Below the pieces are notes generated by a model. It did not search any database. It saw only the letters and a program-made list of their open reading frames with translations, and was not told the origin of the DNA. A stretch of DNA of 64,000 nt. Source: Nitrososphaerota archaeon. GTDB lineage: Archaea; Thermoproteota; Nitrososphaeria; Nitrososphaerales; Gagatemarchaeaceae. The translations under genes and the position numbers were made by a program. The stretch lies in NCBI GenBank assembly GCA_029785825.1, contig JAFLYY010000001.1:899374-963373 (forward strand), in the 5' to 3' direction. Of this stretch, positions 50,957 through 60,728 are shown in pieces; positions within the stretch are counted from its first letter, which is position 1, and each line of letters begins with the position of its first letter.

Positions 50957-52762
50957 TTACGAAGACCAAAGGAAGATTTTCGTGCCAGAATTGTCATAAA
51001 CAAGCGACGAGTTGGCCAAATGGTCGGATATTCGTTCGTAAGAGTAGATGACCATGTAGTTCTGATATGACTTGGTAACCAACACACTTCCGCTCTGTAT
51101 GTTGAAGGATCCCAAGAGAATTTCGGAACCAACTGGGATATCTAGGAAGTTGATCGGAATCTGGAGCGAACTATTTCCCTCATAGTCTGCCAAGAGGAGC
51201 CTTCGATAGACATCAGCGAACATGTGTCCGCCATTCGGCGTGTGTCCGACCATCCAAGTAGCGCCAGATACTTCAAGCAGGTTGAAAGCGGCGTAGTCCA
51301 CGTTGCTTGTAAGGGAAATGGCCGTACCTCCTGAAGTAAGCTGCCCACTCGCCAAGTAAGCCACACCGCTGTTGAATAAGAAGAAGACCGACAGAAAAAC
51401 TGCGACAATCTTTAGGGCGGCCGTGTGACTCAAACTGAACTTGGTGAACTTCGCGACGCAAACTCTGGCGATGGTAATCAACCCCACTATTGTGAGTGGA
51501 GCATACAACAACTGTGAGACGTGATAAATACGCTCAATGTTCAACGCCGCACCAAAATCAGGAACTATGAATGTCAGACCAAAAAGAATCAAAGCCGACA
51601 CAGAAAGAGCAGTGTATTCAGCCTGGAAACCAGCGGTTCTATGGGAACGCGCAACCCAAACCAGACCAATAACAGCGAAGACCACGGCGCTTCCGGTGAG
51701 ATAACGCGAAACAGTCTGGAGCGGAAATGAAGGAGATGAAATCACACCAACTCCTTGAACTGTAAGTGGGTTCAAGAATGAATTAACGAACGCCTGCTCT
51801 GCGTGGCGAATCAACCCGACGAAGTCCGAAAATGAAATTGAGGCAGCTACAGCGATGTTCCACGAGAGAACCAAGAGCGTGAGCAAGAGAAGAAACCGCC
51901 AATTCGCTAATCTAGCCCGTACCGTTTGGCCATTCTTCCAAGTTTCGCCGCTCGAGTTCGGGGTCGACGCTCGGTCCTGATTGGGTCGACGCACAATCAT
52001 GGAAGGAAGCCTTGATCGCGCAATAAGCAACACAACCCAAGCGATAATGGTCAGGAGCAAAGTCAGGTACGCGATGCTGTAGTCTGAAATGACCACACCA
52101 ATTGTTAACAAACTGACAACCAAAGGTGCGCGTCCTAGCCGCTTCTCTACGATGAAGAGTACAAGCATGACCAGCAGCAACTCCGCGATTTCCTGCGAGG
52201 CAACGGCGAGTATTTCAGTATAGAAAACGTACGTTACAACAATATAATAAGATCCTAGAAACGCAACTGGCTCACTGGTCTGGCTGCGGAAGACCCGATA
52301 AAGGACAAGCGGAACTAGGGAGAAAAGGAAAGGGTAGGTCAACTTGAAGGTCCAGATTAGGGGCACGTGACTGACGAGAGAATACGCAGGTGCAAGTAAA
52401 ACGACGCTCAGAGCCCCGTTGTCAATCAATGCAGTTGCAGCATGCCAACTCGAGTGTGACAACACGAGATTCGCGACATAGTATTCTCCTTGGATGTCAA
52501 ACCCCACGAGGCCATTCGAAAAAAGGGATGTGTGCCAGACCAAGGCAACAGCGGCCGTCCACAATGCCATTGGGTAAACTCGAGCATCTGGAGGTCGAAA
52601 TACCATCATCATTGGAAGCGCAAGTACTGAAAGAAGAAAGATAATTTCGAGCCAATTTTCCGAATAAGCATTCATCAGGGAAATACCTGCGACAGAGGTC
52701 GCGACCAAGCCAATGCCGAACACCGCACCTGCGGCCAATCCACTTGACCTCGAGCGGGTCAT
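50957..52762 (-). CDS. DUF2206-type multi-span membrane protein
   Basis: A 601-residue protein with about twelve membrane helices and an outside C-terminal segment after the last helix (TSNVDYAAFNLLEVSGATWM). The tail and helix pattern match archaeal DUF2206 proteins, which are found in surface-polysaccharide clusters and resemble GT-C glycosyltransferases or ligases in topology. A clear catalytic acidic motif is not obvious to me (FDIQGEYYVANLVL in the first loop could serve). Function unproven. Confidence 0.72.
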   Translation of the reverse strand: MTRSRSSGLAAGAVFGIGLVATSVAGISLMNAYSENWLEIIFLLSVLALPMMMVFRPPDARVYPMALWTAAVALVWHTSLFSNGLVGFDIQGEYYVANLVLSHSSWHAATALIDNGALSVVLLAPAYSLVSHVPLIWTFKLTYPFLFSLVPLVLYRVFRSQTSEPVAFLGSYYIVVTYVFYTEILAVASQEIAELLLVMLVLFIVEKRLGRAPLVVSLLTIGVVISDYSIAYLTLLLTIIAWVVLLIARSRLPSMIVRRPNQDRASTPNSSGETWKNGQTVRARLANWRFLLLLTLLVLSWNIAVAASISFSDFVGLIRHAEQAFVNSFLNPLTVQGVGVISSPSFPLQTVSRYLTGSAVVFAVIGLVWVARSHRTAGFQAEYTALSVSALILFGLTFIVPDFGAALNIERIYHVSQLLYAPLTIVGLITIARVCVAKFTKFSLSHTAALKIVAVFLSVFFLFNSGVAYLASGQLTSGGTAISLTSNVDYAAFNLLEVSGATWMVGHTPNGGHMFADVYRRLLLADYEGNSSLQIPINFLDIPVGSEILLGSFNIQSGSVLVTKSYQNYMVIYSYERISDHLANSSLVYDNSGTKIFLWSS

Positions 52763-52955
52763 CTACATCGCTTGTATCCATACCAGGGAATATTCAACGC
52801 TTTGTGACTGCGCCTGCTACGACCACAAGTCTGGTTCCCATTCTCCCGATTACAATCGACTTCAGTCAACCTTTCCGTCACCCCTCTTGAGCTGTTCAAA
52901 TGACTTTGGTCCCCCAACTGACTTCATTACCTTGAGTCACCATAACAGAATCGTT

Positions 52956-54149
52956 TCATAGGCCGCGCAACAGCACTTGAACCTGCTCAGCGGAAGTTCG
53001 CCGAGAGTACTCAGTAGTGAGGAGATTGAGGGCATTCCTTGCGAGAGAAATTCGTTTGCTTTCAGATTTTGCTAAACTAATCACCGAATCCAGGAAAGTC
53101 TCGTCTACTGACTCGCATATGACCGCGTGGACACCGTTAACCAAGCCGATTCCTTCCACTCCCTTTACAGTGGATACAATTGGGATTCCATGGGAGATAT
53201 AATCAAAGACTTTAGTCCGGATGCCAGTACCGCTTGTAGTCGGAACAATTGCAACATCACCAAGAGCGAGAAAGGCTTCCAGATTTGGCACGTGCCCATA
53301 AGATCTTATGTTCCCTCGTTCATAAGGTGGAAGATCTGTACCAGCAAGGAGGACGCGGATCGTGTTGTCTCTCTTCTGCAATTCAGGCGCTATGTACTCT
53401 TCAATAGTCTTGAACGCTTCGAGATTAGAGGGATGCCGATAGATGCCGTGAAACACAACGTTAGTCACCAGGTTATCCTTGGTCCCGATTAGTTTTTGCT
53501 TTGGCTCGTACCATGGTTTTACCAGGACGGTCCGTTCGGGTGGTACGCGGTAGAGCGTACAGAACCTCTGCTGGTCTAGTGGGCTCAAAACAGCAATCCT
53601 ATTGCTCCTGCGGCAGCTAATCAATTCGATGACTCTGACGAGACCGATAAATATCTCCCTTAGGAACTGACGCACAATTGGTAGCCTCGCCAGCCTGAAG
53701 TCTAGACTGACCCTCTTCCAAGCGATGTTGGCGTGATCCGCGACCACATCATGTGCGTCATAGATGATAGGGACACCTAATGACACAAGAGAAGCCGAGC
53801 CAATCCCATATGGTTCGCTGACTATCACCAAGTCAATCGAGTTCCTGACTATCGACCTCCGCAGAGCCATCAGGTAGAGCGGATTCAAGTCTGTAAGAAA
53901 CATGAGACATTTCCCCCCAAGAAATAACTGGCGGAATGATGACTCCCATGGTCCATATCGATTTCCAGGCTCCACACGGCTTGGTTTTCTCCGCGCGTTC
54001 AAGAAGAACAGGTGATTGTTTTCGCTTAGCAGCCCTATCAACTTTGATCTCGTTGCAGTCGTACCTCCATCAATGTTACCAATGTTGGGACTCGTGGTAA
54101 CGAGTAGTATGTTTCTTTCTTTAGAGGGCAACTTATTGGGTCCGGACAA
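52956..54149 (-). CDS. Glycosyltransferase family 4
   Basis: A 397-residue GT-B enzyme. IDGGTTATRSKLIGLLSENN lies near the N-terminus, PIIYDAHDVVADHANIAWKR is typical of GT4, and VPTTSGTGIRTKVFDYISHG with LGDVAIVPTT replaces the usual E-x7-E region, as in the subgroup that has G-x-x-x-K. It should act with the other glycosyltransferases of the island. ATG start. Confidence 0.83.
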   Translation of the reverse strand: MSGPNKLPSKERNILLVTTSPNIGNIDGGTTATRSKLIGLLSENNHLFFLNARRKPSRVEPGNRYGPWESSFRQLFLGGKCLMFLTDLNPLYLMALRRSIVRNSIDLVIVSEPYGIGSASLVSLGVPIIYDAHDVVADHANIAWKRVSLDFRLARLPIVRQFLREIFIGLVRVIELISCRRSNRIAVLSPLDQQRFCTLYRVPPERTVLVKPWYEPKQKLIGTKDNLVTNVVFHGIYRHPSNLEAFKTIEEYIAPELQKRDNTIRVLLAGTDLPPYERGNIRSYGHVPNLEAFLALGDVAIVPTTSGTGIRTKVFDYISHGIPIVSTVKGVEGIGLVNGVHAVICESVDETFLDSVISLAKSESKRISLARNALNLLTTEYSRRTSAEQVQVLLRGL

Positions 54150-54278
54150 GCCTTGTTGTTATTCGGTTTTCAGGGGCCTTTGAGACCATTGTGGTTTTCC
54201 TCTTCGTCAGAGTCTGATTGGTATCTGCAATCTGTCAGCACCACCACGAATCTGCCAAATTTGAGTTGAGATTGCACG

Positions 54279-55313
54279 TCAATTATCTTCTGAGTTCGCA
54301 GAAGGGTGGCTAAAGTAGGCGACTCGTAACGCTTCCTTGGTCCACGAGATAGGTCTTACCGCATAGTGGTCGAGTACATATCTTGATAGTCCCACTCGTG
54401 GGGTTGCTTTATCAATCAGTTCCAGATCGGAACGCGACAAGAAGAGTTCAGCAGCAACCGCATTCTCCTCGGCTTCTGCGGGTTTTAGTGAAGCCGGGAT
54501 CGGAACGCATTGTCTGTGTGAAGCAATCCACGCGAGAGCGATTTGGGAAATCGACGCGCCCTTCTTATCTGCAATCTCCTTCAGGACATCAAGCAACCGT
54601 TCTAACCTACCTATGAACCCGATGTTCGAAAGGAAGTTGAATGCCCTTGCCCGGTCGTTAGGAGGAGACTTGCTGTTGTACCTCCCCGTGAGGAGGCCCC
54701 CCGCGAGGGGACTGAACGCTATGACACCAATCTTGTTCCTTAAACAATAAGGAATTGTGTATTTCTCAGAGAACCGAGAGACCACATTGTACTCGACTTC
54801 ATTCACCGAGAGCTCCGTATTCCTGAGGGCTCGGATTACCTTGTTCAGCTGAATCGGGTGATAGTTGCTCGTCCCAATGTACCTCACCTTGCCCAGTTCT
54901 ACGAGTTTCTCGAGCGCACCGAAGGTTTCCCGCGTTCGTATGAGCGGATTGGGGTAATGCACGAGGTACAAGTCAATATATCTCAAGCCCATCCTCTCCA
55001 GGGTTCTGTCAGCAGCCTTCAACACATTCTCGTACCTTAGGTTCCAGGGTGCCACCTTGGAGACCACGACATAGTCGTCGCGCCTGTATTTTTGTAAACA
55101 CGCTCCCAGCAACCTCTCCGACTGGCCGTCGCCGTAGGTTTCAGCTGTATCAAACATGTTGACCCCGTTTCTCATAGCTGCATCGACCGTCTCGAAGACG
55201 TCTTGCCTTCTGAACGTCGTGCCGTAACCCCAAGGGGGGGTTCCAAACTGGCCCGTCCCTTGTCCCACGCGGGACACTCGAAGTCCGTTGCTGCCCAACA
55301 TGACATATCTCAT
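54279..55313 (-). CDS. Aldo/keto reductase
   Basis: A 344-residue TIM-barrel oxidoreductase. The catalytic tetrad is visible: NMFDTAETYGDGQSE (D and Y), VVSKVAPW (K) and YLVHYPNP (H); IGTSNYHP and AFSPLAGGLLTGRY are also typical. It reduces a keto or aldehyde group with NADPH; in a glycan island a keto-sugar step is plausible but the substrate is unknown. ATG start, 5 bp after the next gene's end region. Confidence 0.87.
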   Translation of the reverse strand: MRYVMLGSNGLRVSRVGQGTGQFGTPPWGYGTTFRRQDVFETVDAAMRNGVNMFDTAETYGDGQSERLLGACLQKYRRDDYVVVSKVAPWNLRYENVLKAADRTLERMGLRYIDLYLVHYPNPLIRTRETFGALEKLVELGKVRYIGTSNYHPIQLNKVIRALRNTELSVNEVEYNVVSRFSEKYTIPYCLRNKIGVIAFSPLAGGLLTGRYNSKSPPNDRARAFNFLSNIGFIGRLERLLDVLKEIADKKGASISQIALAWIASHRQCVPIPASLKPAEAEENAVAAELFLSRSDLELIDKATPRVGLSRYVLDHYAVRPISWTKEALRVAYFSHPSANSEDN

Positions 55314-55318
55314 CTGTC

Positions 55319-56638
55319 TTAAACCGAACCTGGCCAGAGTGATGGTGTCAGCGGGTCTGGCTCCGTTACACCCTGTGCAGTTTGGCGAACTAGTATCTTG
55401 CGAACCTTGAACTTCCTGTTCAACGCCTCGATCAGTGTAATGAGACTTCTTCCAACGGCTTCCATTGTGTAATTCTGCTGGACGACGCCTCTTCCTCTTG
55501 TGCCAAGTCTAATCGCTTCGGCCTTATGTGAGTACAAGAACAGAACTGCCTTGGCCACGGCTTTGTAGTCCCCAGGCTCCACAACGAACCCAGAACGGGT
55601 AGCCGCCACGTAGATTCCAGCCACTCCACGCGAACAGCAAATAATCGGTCTACCCGCAGCCTGGTACTCGTAAATCTTCGACGAGAAACCCTTCTCGATG
55701 TTCCCTGTGCCAGCCAGGGGTACAATAAGCACATCTGAACTCATCATCATGGAAGCTGCTTCCTTTCGTGGAACGACATTGTCGGAGACAAGGACGTTCG
55801 TGAGCCCCATGCTTTTAACGACAGACTTCAGATGAGCCGACATCTCACCCGCGCCTTGAAACACGAACCTAATCTCAGGGTGAACGGCGAGGTCGGCAGC
55901 CGCATGAAGTACTTGGTCGAAGTCGTAGGCTTTGGAGAAGGCCCCAACGTAGAGAACCTGAAAGGTTTCCGAGTCCCTCTCCTTATTCCATCCGTCGAAC
56001 AACCTCATGTCCACTCCTCCGGGAATGACCTCAATCTTGGATCGGGCAATCGAATACTTTTCAGTTAGAGTCTCGACGTACCCAGAGCTGATGGGGGTGA
56101 TACAGTCAACCAGTGAGTAGGCTGTCCTCGCAACCAAATCACCCACTAAATGGCCCGTGCCTGACTTCAGCATTCCAAGATCATATAGGGACTCAGGCCA
56201 GAGGTCGTCCACGTTCAGAACCAGGACGCCCCCCACGAGTCGAGCATAGACTGATCCTGGGAAAGCTACAAGAGTCTGAGGATTCGAGGCAAAGACCGCG
56301 TCTGCCTTCCTCACAAAGGGATATGCGAAGAAAGAAGTGAACATGAAGCACATGAACATAATGAGCCTCCTCCCGAAACCCTTCGACGGTAGAGGAGGCA
56401 AGAAGGTGCGAATAACTCTGAGACCTCGCTGGTTCTCGACTGCCAGTGGCTTCCACCTATACTCTGATGGCACTTTCCCATCCGGGTAGTGCGGCACGCC
56501 AGCGACCACTGTGACCGAGACGCCGTTTGCTACTAATCCCTTCGCCACATTAAACGCCCTTGTCGCGCTCCCTGCAAGGTCAGGAGGATAGATTTGTGAT
56601 AGAATGAGTACACGTAGCCTAGAACTTGGCGCTTGCAC
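55319..56638 (-). CDS. Glycosyltransferase family 4 (WbuB-like)
   Basis: A 439-residue GT-B enzyme. LRVLILSQIYPPDLAGSATR is the N-terminal G-x-x-x-R segment, PHYPDGKVPSEYRWKP is characteristic of WbuB-type fucosamine/GlcNAc transferases, and SSKIYEYQAAGRPIICCSRG the donor-site motif. It overlaps the preceding epimerase gene by 20 bp, so the block from 58546 down to 54279 is probably one operon. Confidence 0.87.
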   Translation of the reverse strand: MQAPSSRLRVLILSQIYPPDLAGSATRAFNVAKGLVANGVSVTVVAGVPHYPDGKVPSEYRWKPLAVENQRGLRVIRTFLPPLPSKGFGRRLIMFMCFMFTSFFAYPFVRKADAVFASNPQTLVAFPGSVYARLVGGVLVLNVDDLWPESLYDLGMLKSGTGHLVGDLVARTAYSLVDCITPISSGYVETLTEKYSIARSKIEVIPGGVDMRLFDGWNKERDSETFQVLYVGAFSKAYDFDQVLHAAADLAVHPEIRFVFQGAGEMSAHLKSVVKSMGLTNVLVSDNVVPRKEAASMMMSSDVLIVPLAGTGNIEKGFSSKIYEYQAAGRPIICCSRGVAGIYVAATRSGFVVEPGDYKAVAKAVLFLYSHKAEAIRLGTRGRGVVQQNYTMEAVGRSLITLIEALNRKFKVRKILVRQTAQGVTEPDPLTPSLWPGSV

Positions 56639-57626
56639 CTATGTTCTCCCAGTTTTCCAGAAACCACTGATGAACCTTGCTAAGAGAGTCTCTCACGGTA
56701 GCCTTGGGACTGTATCCTAGAAGCCGTTTGGCTTTAGAGATTGAAGCTCGCCTTCGAGTTGACTTGTCCCAGTCTCTCTTTTCTCTGTAGAGGATTCCTG
56801 TTTTGTTCTTCGTGATTTCATTAACCCATTTAGCCAAGTCAATCACTTTCGTCTCTTCACCTGATGCAAGATTAAACGCCTCGCCCACGGCTTCTGGAAC
56901 TACACCTAGCCGGAGAGTACCGTCAGTGATATCATCTACGAATGTGAAATCACGCGTTTCGTCTCCGGTGCCCATGATTGGAAGTGGTCTGTTGTTCATG
57001 GACCAGAACATGAAGTTGGGAATTACGTTTCGATAGAGACCAGGTACCTCGCCGGGTCCATAGACGTTAAAGTACCGGGCAATCGCGATGGGCGTCTTGT
57101 AATAGTTACTGAAGTAGTTACAGTAGAGTTCTCCGACGAGCTTATTGATTTGATATGGGGTGTCCAGGTGAATCGACATGAAGTCTTCCTTAAGAGGCAA
57201 TGGTGCTGTGCTGCCGTATACCGAGCATCCTGACGACGCATAAACAATCCTCTTTACTCCCACTTCTCTGGAATGCTGGAGAACCCGCAAGGTACCTGTC
57301 CCGTTGACGGCGAGGTCGGCTTCGGGATGATCAACGCTGTTTTGATTGGCGAAGTGGGCAGCCAAGTGGAACACATAAAATGGTTTGAATGAATAAGCCT
57401 GTTTCATAATGGCCTCATCAAGAATACTCCCTTTGATGAAGACAACACGGTTATCCTTTGGGATGTTCCATTCGTATGCTGCGGACAGATCGTCGAGAAC
57501 AATAACGCGAGCCGCACCCGCTCGAAGCAGTGCCTTGGTCAGATTGCTGCCGATGCAGCCAGCCCCTCCAGTCACTAAGATAGTCGCGTCCGCGTAGCCA
57601 CCGAGCACTTCTTTTGAATTCAACAC
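56619..57626 (-). CDS. NAD-dependent sugar epimerase/dehydratase
   Basis: A 335-residue extended SDR. ILVTGGAGCIGSNLTKALL has GxxGxxG, SSGCSVYGSTAPLPLKED and TPYQINKLVGELYC give the catalytic Ser and Y-x3-K, and IARYFNVYGPGEVPG is the sugar-binding block. Acts on a UDP- or GDP-sugar; the product cannot be told. Overlaps both neighbours. Confidence 0.87.
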   Translation of the reverse strand: MLNSKEVLGGYADATILVTGGAGCIGSNLTKALLRAGAARVIVLDDLSAAYEWNIPKDNRVVFIKGSILDEAIMKQAYSFKPFYVFHLAAHFANQNSVDHPEADLAVNGTGTLRVLQHSREVGVKRIVYASSGCSVYGSTAPLPLKEDFMSIHLDTPYQINKLVGELYCNYFSNYYKTPIAIARYFNVYGPGEVPGLYRNVIPNFMFWSMNNRPLPIMGTGDETRDFTFVDDITDGTLRLGVVPEAVGEAFNLASGEETKVIDLAKWVNEITKNKTGILYREKRDWDKSTRRRASISKAKRLLGYSPKATVRDSLSKVHQWFLENWENIGASAKF

Positions 57627-58546
57627 TCGCGCCCTCCGTCATAGGTATCTTTGAACCATTCTGCGGTTCTCGCGATTCCATCCTGGACCGTCATCGTTGC
57701 CTTGAAGCCAAGGTCACGGCTGGCCTTCGACGAATCTGGAGTCTTGACCTTCGTGGTGAAACCCTCCTCTTTCCTGTACGTGACCTTCGAATCAGTCTTC
57801 CCCAGTGCCTTCAGGATCATATCAGACACTTGTTTTATCTCATAAGTCGTCTCTCCTCCGAGGTTGTAAACCTCGCCTGGCTTGAATGTGTCCGTTAAGT
57901 TCGACAAGGCAGAACAGATGTCGTTCACATATTCTAGAGTTCTCTTATGGCCCAAATATACCGTGTAAGGCAGGTCGTGTATTCCACTGTAGATGAATTT
58001 CGGGACGAAACCTCGATATGGGGTATAGTGTTCGCCTGGCCCGTAAACGTTGAACGGTCGAATCCTGACTGTCTCCGTTCCGAACATGCTCGCTGAGTTG
58101 AGGACCTGCATCTCTCCGACCCACTTCGTCATTGCATAATCGTTCATCTGCTTTATCGGAACTTTGTCCATGACATCCTCCGACATCCTGCCACTGTAGT
58201 CCCCGTACACTTCGGCACTACTAAAGAATACCATGCGAAAGTGCTTCTTCTCTTGCATCCTAATCAGATTCTTGGTTCCCACGGCATTTGTGTTCCAGAG
58301 GTTCTCGTAGTAGTCTTCTCCGTTCCACCTTCCATATTCTGCCGCAAGGTGGTATACTAGGGCGTAATCATTATGGTCAAACAACTTCTCAACCTGTCTG
58401 AACTCGCTGACGTCGCACCGAATGAACTGGGAGTCGTCACAATTAAGAAGGTCCGAGACCCAGGTCTCATGTCCGTGTTTTCGCAACTCGCTCACTAGGT
58501 GAGTTCCGATGAACCCCCGTCCGCCAGTAACCAAGATCCGATTCAA
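57620..58546 (-). CDS. NAD-dependent sugar epimerase/dehydratase, second
   Basis: A 308-residue extended SDR: RILVTGGRGFIGTHLVSEL, FSSAEVYGDYSGRMSEDV, NDYAMTKWVGEMQVL (Y-x3-K) and IRPFNVYGPGEHYTPYRG. It is a distant paralogue of the neighbouring epimerase. Overlaps the WecB gene upstream by 4 bp and the other epimerase downstream by 7 bp, so these make nucleotide-sugars as one transcriptional unit. Confidence 0.87.
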   Translation of the reverse strand: MNRILVTGGRGFIGTHLVSELRKHGHETWVSDLLNCDDSQFIRCDVSEFRQVEKLFDHNDYALVYHLAAEYGRWNGEDYYENLWNTNAVGTKNLIRMQEKKHFRMVFFSSAEVYGDYSGRMSEDVMDKVPIKQMNDYAMTKWVGEMQVLNSASMFGTETVRIRPFNVYGPGEHYTPYRGFVPKFIYSGIHDLPYTVYLGHKRTLEYVNDICSALSNLTDTFKPGEVYNLGGETTYEIKQVSDMILKALGKTDSKVTYRKEEGFTTKVKTPDSSKASRDLGFKATMTVQDGIARTAEWFKDTYDGGREC

Positions 58547-59625
58547 GGCCCCTTGACCTCGGTTTTCGTGAGTATATTGACTATGCGCTCACCAGCGTGA
58601 CCGTCACCGAAGGGGTTGCTCCACTTTCTCGGTTTGCTCCTCATCAGTTTTACAGACTCCAACAAGTTCTTGGGGTCCGCTTTGGTAAGCATGTTTGAGC
58701 CCACCAGGAGGGTTTCTGGGCGTTCGGTATTGTCTCGGATTGTAACACACGGAACCTTTAGCACACATGTTTCTTCCTGAACACCACCCGAATCGGTGAG
58801 AACAAGGTCTGCGTTCTTCATCAGCCTCACAAACTGGAAGTACCCTAGAGGCGGGATAACTTGGAGGCGCTTGTCCAGCTCAAGTCCGAATTGTGAGATA
58901 CGCTTCTTGGTTCGAGGGTGCATGGGGTATACGATTGGGTATCCTAAATTGTCGCCAGTAGTAGTGATGGCTTGGAGAATTTGTTTCAGTCTACCCTTGT
59001 CATCAACGTTTTCCTGCCTGTGCAGCGTGAGAAGGAAGTAACCCTCCGTCGGAACCTCGACCCCAAGCTCTGACTTGCTTGCGGCTGGTAAGTCATGCTC
59101 AATCGCGTCAACCACCGTGTTCCCAGTTACGTGAATTGAGTCCTTCTTGATGCCTTCCTGAAGGAGATTTCGCCTCGAGAAGCGGGTGGGAGCGAACAAG
59201 AGATTTGATAGGTGATCAGCCACAATGCGATTTGTCTCCTCGGGCATTCGTGTGTCCCCACTTCTGAGGCCCGCTTCCACATGACCCAAGATGACCCCAG
59301 ACTTTGACGAGGCCAAACTGCCTCCCAGTACTGTATTCGTGTCACCCTCAACTAGGACCGAATCAGGTTTCTGGGCTTGAAGAAACTTCTCAACGCCGAT
59401 GAGTATTCTCGCGGTCTCTTCGGCATGGGTGCCCGACCCAGAATTGAGATTGTGCTCTGGTTCTGGCAGCCCTAACTGCTCGAAGAGCGCTTGGTCCATG
59501 TTGTAAGAATAGTGCTGACCTGTATGCAGAAGAAGAAAGTCGATTCTTCGCCTCTTGAGTGCCCTGATTATCGGAGACATTTTGATGATTTCGGGGCGAG
59601 TACCAAGAATGACTGCTGGTTTCAA
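58543..59625 (-). CDS. wecB: UDP-GlcNAc 2-epimerase (WecB-like), second copy
   Basis: About 360 residues from TTG 59625, preferred because GGAGGGA lies 9 bp upstream and the family begins here (AVILGTRPEIIKMSPII); the frame is open to 59670. HTGQHYSYNMDQALFEQLGL, GHVEAGLRSGDTRMPEETNR, LHRQENVDDKGRL and LTDSGGVQEETCVLKVPCVT are canonical. Unlike the copy at 48270 it keeps RPEIIK. It starts a five-gene operon of sugar and transfer enzymes. Confidence 0.88.
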   Translation of the reverse strand: MKPAVILGTRPEIIKMSPIIRALKRRRIDFLLLHTGQHYSYNMDQALFEQLGLPEPEHNLNSGSGTHAEETARILIGVEKFLQAQKPDSVLVEGDTNTVLGGSLASSKSGVILGHVEAGLRSGDTRMPEETNRIVADHLSNLLFAPTRFSRRNLLQEGIKKDSIHVTGNTVVDAIEHDLPAASKSELGVEVPTEGYFLLTLHRQENVDDKGRLKQILQAITTTGDNLGYPIVYPMHPRTKKRISQFGLELDKRLQVIPPLGYFQFVRLMKNADLVLTDSGGVQEETCVLKVPCVTIRDNTERPETLLVGSNMLTKADPKNLLESVKLMRSKPRKWSNPFGDGHAGERIVNILTKTEVKGP

Positions 59626-59695
59626 GACGTTCTGTCCCTCCCGTCTCGTGTCATTTCCCTGGCACTTCAACTCACTTATGGCTTGAGCGGTTGCC

Positions 59696-60685
59696 TCAAC
59701 CGGAGTGTCTCAGCCTGACTTCCAAGTTGTTAATCGAATAGAGCAGCATCGCTGCAATTATAAGAAGGACTCCGAGTATGAGGCTGCCGGTGCTGAGGAG
59801 CGCGAAGGGAAGGCTGAAGTAGCGGGAGCCGTCATAGAGTTGAACTAGAAAGAACACCATGAGAGACCCAAACGTAATGAGGGCCAGACCCGGGACGCCC
59901 AGATACAGAAGAGGGCTTCTCTCCAGTATGGACCTGACGATTGTTCCTGCGACATAGGTGCCGTGCCTCGTCGAACCGTAAGTTGACGTGTCATCTCCGT
60001 AAATCACTGCAACAGGGACCTCGACTACTTTCAGACCTTTCCTAAGAGCGTCGATAATCATCTGTGATTCGACGCCGATTCCGTGCTCAGTCACGGCGAG
60101 TTCATTCAAAGCCTTCTTGGAATAAGCTCTGAATCCACTCTGGCTGTCTCTTAATGCCCCATTGGAAGCTCTGTTGGTCATGTCATTGAGAACCTTGTTC
60201 CCAAACTTGCGGTGGTTGGGCATACCACTCCCCTTCTCTCTAGCCCCGTTGACGACGTCGGCCTTTCCCTGGATGATAGGCTCAATCAAGAGAGGGATTT
60301 CACCAGGGTCATGTTGTCCGTCGCCATCCATGGTAACCACTGCCGTGGCGCCCAAGTCTTTCGCCACACAAAGCAAATCCGCGAGCGCAACACCCTTTCC
60401 CAGATTAGAGTCGTGGCGAATCACCATCGCCCCGAGTCTCTCCGCTATCTTGCTTGTCATGTCAGACGAGCCATCGTCGCAAACGATTACCCGGCGTACA
60501 TGTTCCTGTGCTCTGATTATGACAGAGGCAATATGCTCTTCCTCGTTGAAACAGGGGATGCAGGCCACAAGAAACGGCGTTCCGACTCTTTCTGCATCTT
60601 GGCGATCGCCGCTTGCGACCGTGGGCGAAGCTCTAAGAATCTGCTTGGGTTCCTCAAGTCGAAGCCATGCATCGCCTTCTGACAT
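59696..60685 (-). CDS. Glycosyltransferase family 2 with membrane anchor
   Basis: A 329-residue enzyme. PFLVACIPCFNEEEHIASVI starts the GT-A fold, VIVCDDGSSD and VVTMDGDGQHDP are nucleotide-sugar and metal (D-x-D) sites, and two C-terminal helices (LLYLGVPGLALITFGSLMVF, LLSTGSLILGVLLIIAAMLL) anchor it, as in dolichol-phosphate sugar synthases. It likely makes a lipid-phosphate sugar. ATG 60685 follows TATA-like CTAAATAC (60712-60719) by about 30 bp; the IS element sits just beyond this promoter at 60737 and leaves it intact. Confidence 0.87.
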   Translation of the reverse strand: MSEGDAWLRLEEPKQILRASPTVASGDRQDAERVGTPFLVACIPCFNEEEHIASVIIRAQEHVRRVIVCDDGSSDMTSKIAERLGAMVIRHDSNLGKGVALADLLCVAKDLGATAVVTMDGDGQHDPGEIPLLIEPIIQGKADVVNGAREKGSGMPNHRKFGNKVLNDMTNRASNGALRDSQSGFRAYSKKALNELAVTEHGIGVESQMIIDALRKGLKVVEVPVAVIYGDDTSTYGSTRHGTYVAGTIVRSILERSPLLYLGVPGLALITFGSLMVFFLVQLYDGSRYFSLPFALLSTGSLILGVLLIIAAMLLYSINNLEVRLRHSG

Positions 60686-60728
60686 ACTGAGATGATTATT
60701 GCATCCCCCCTGAGTATTTAGGGGTTTG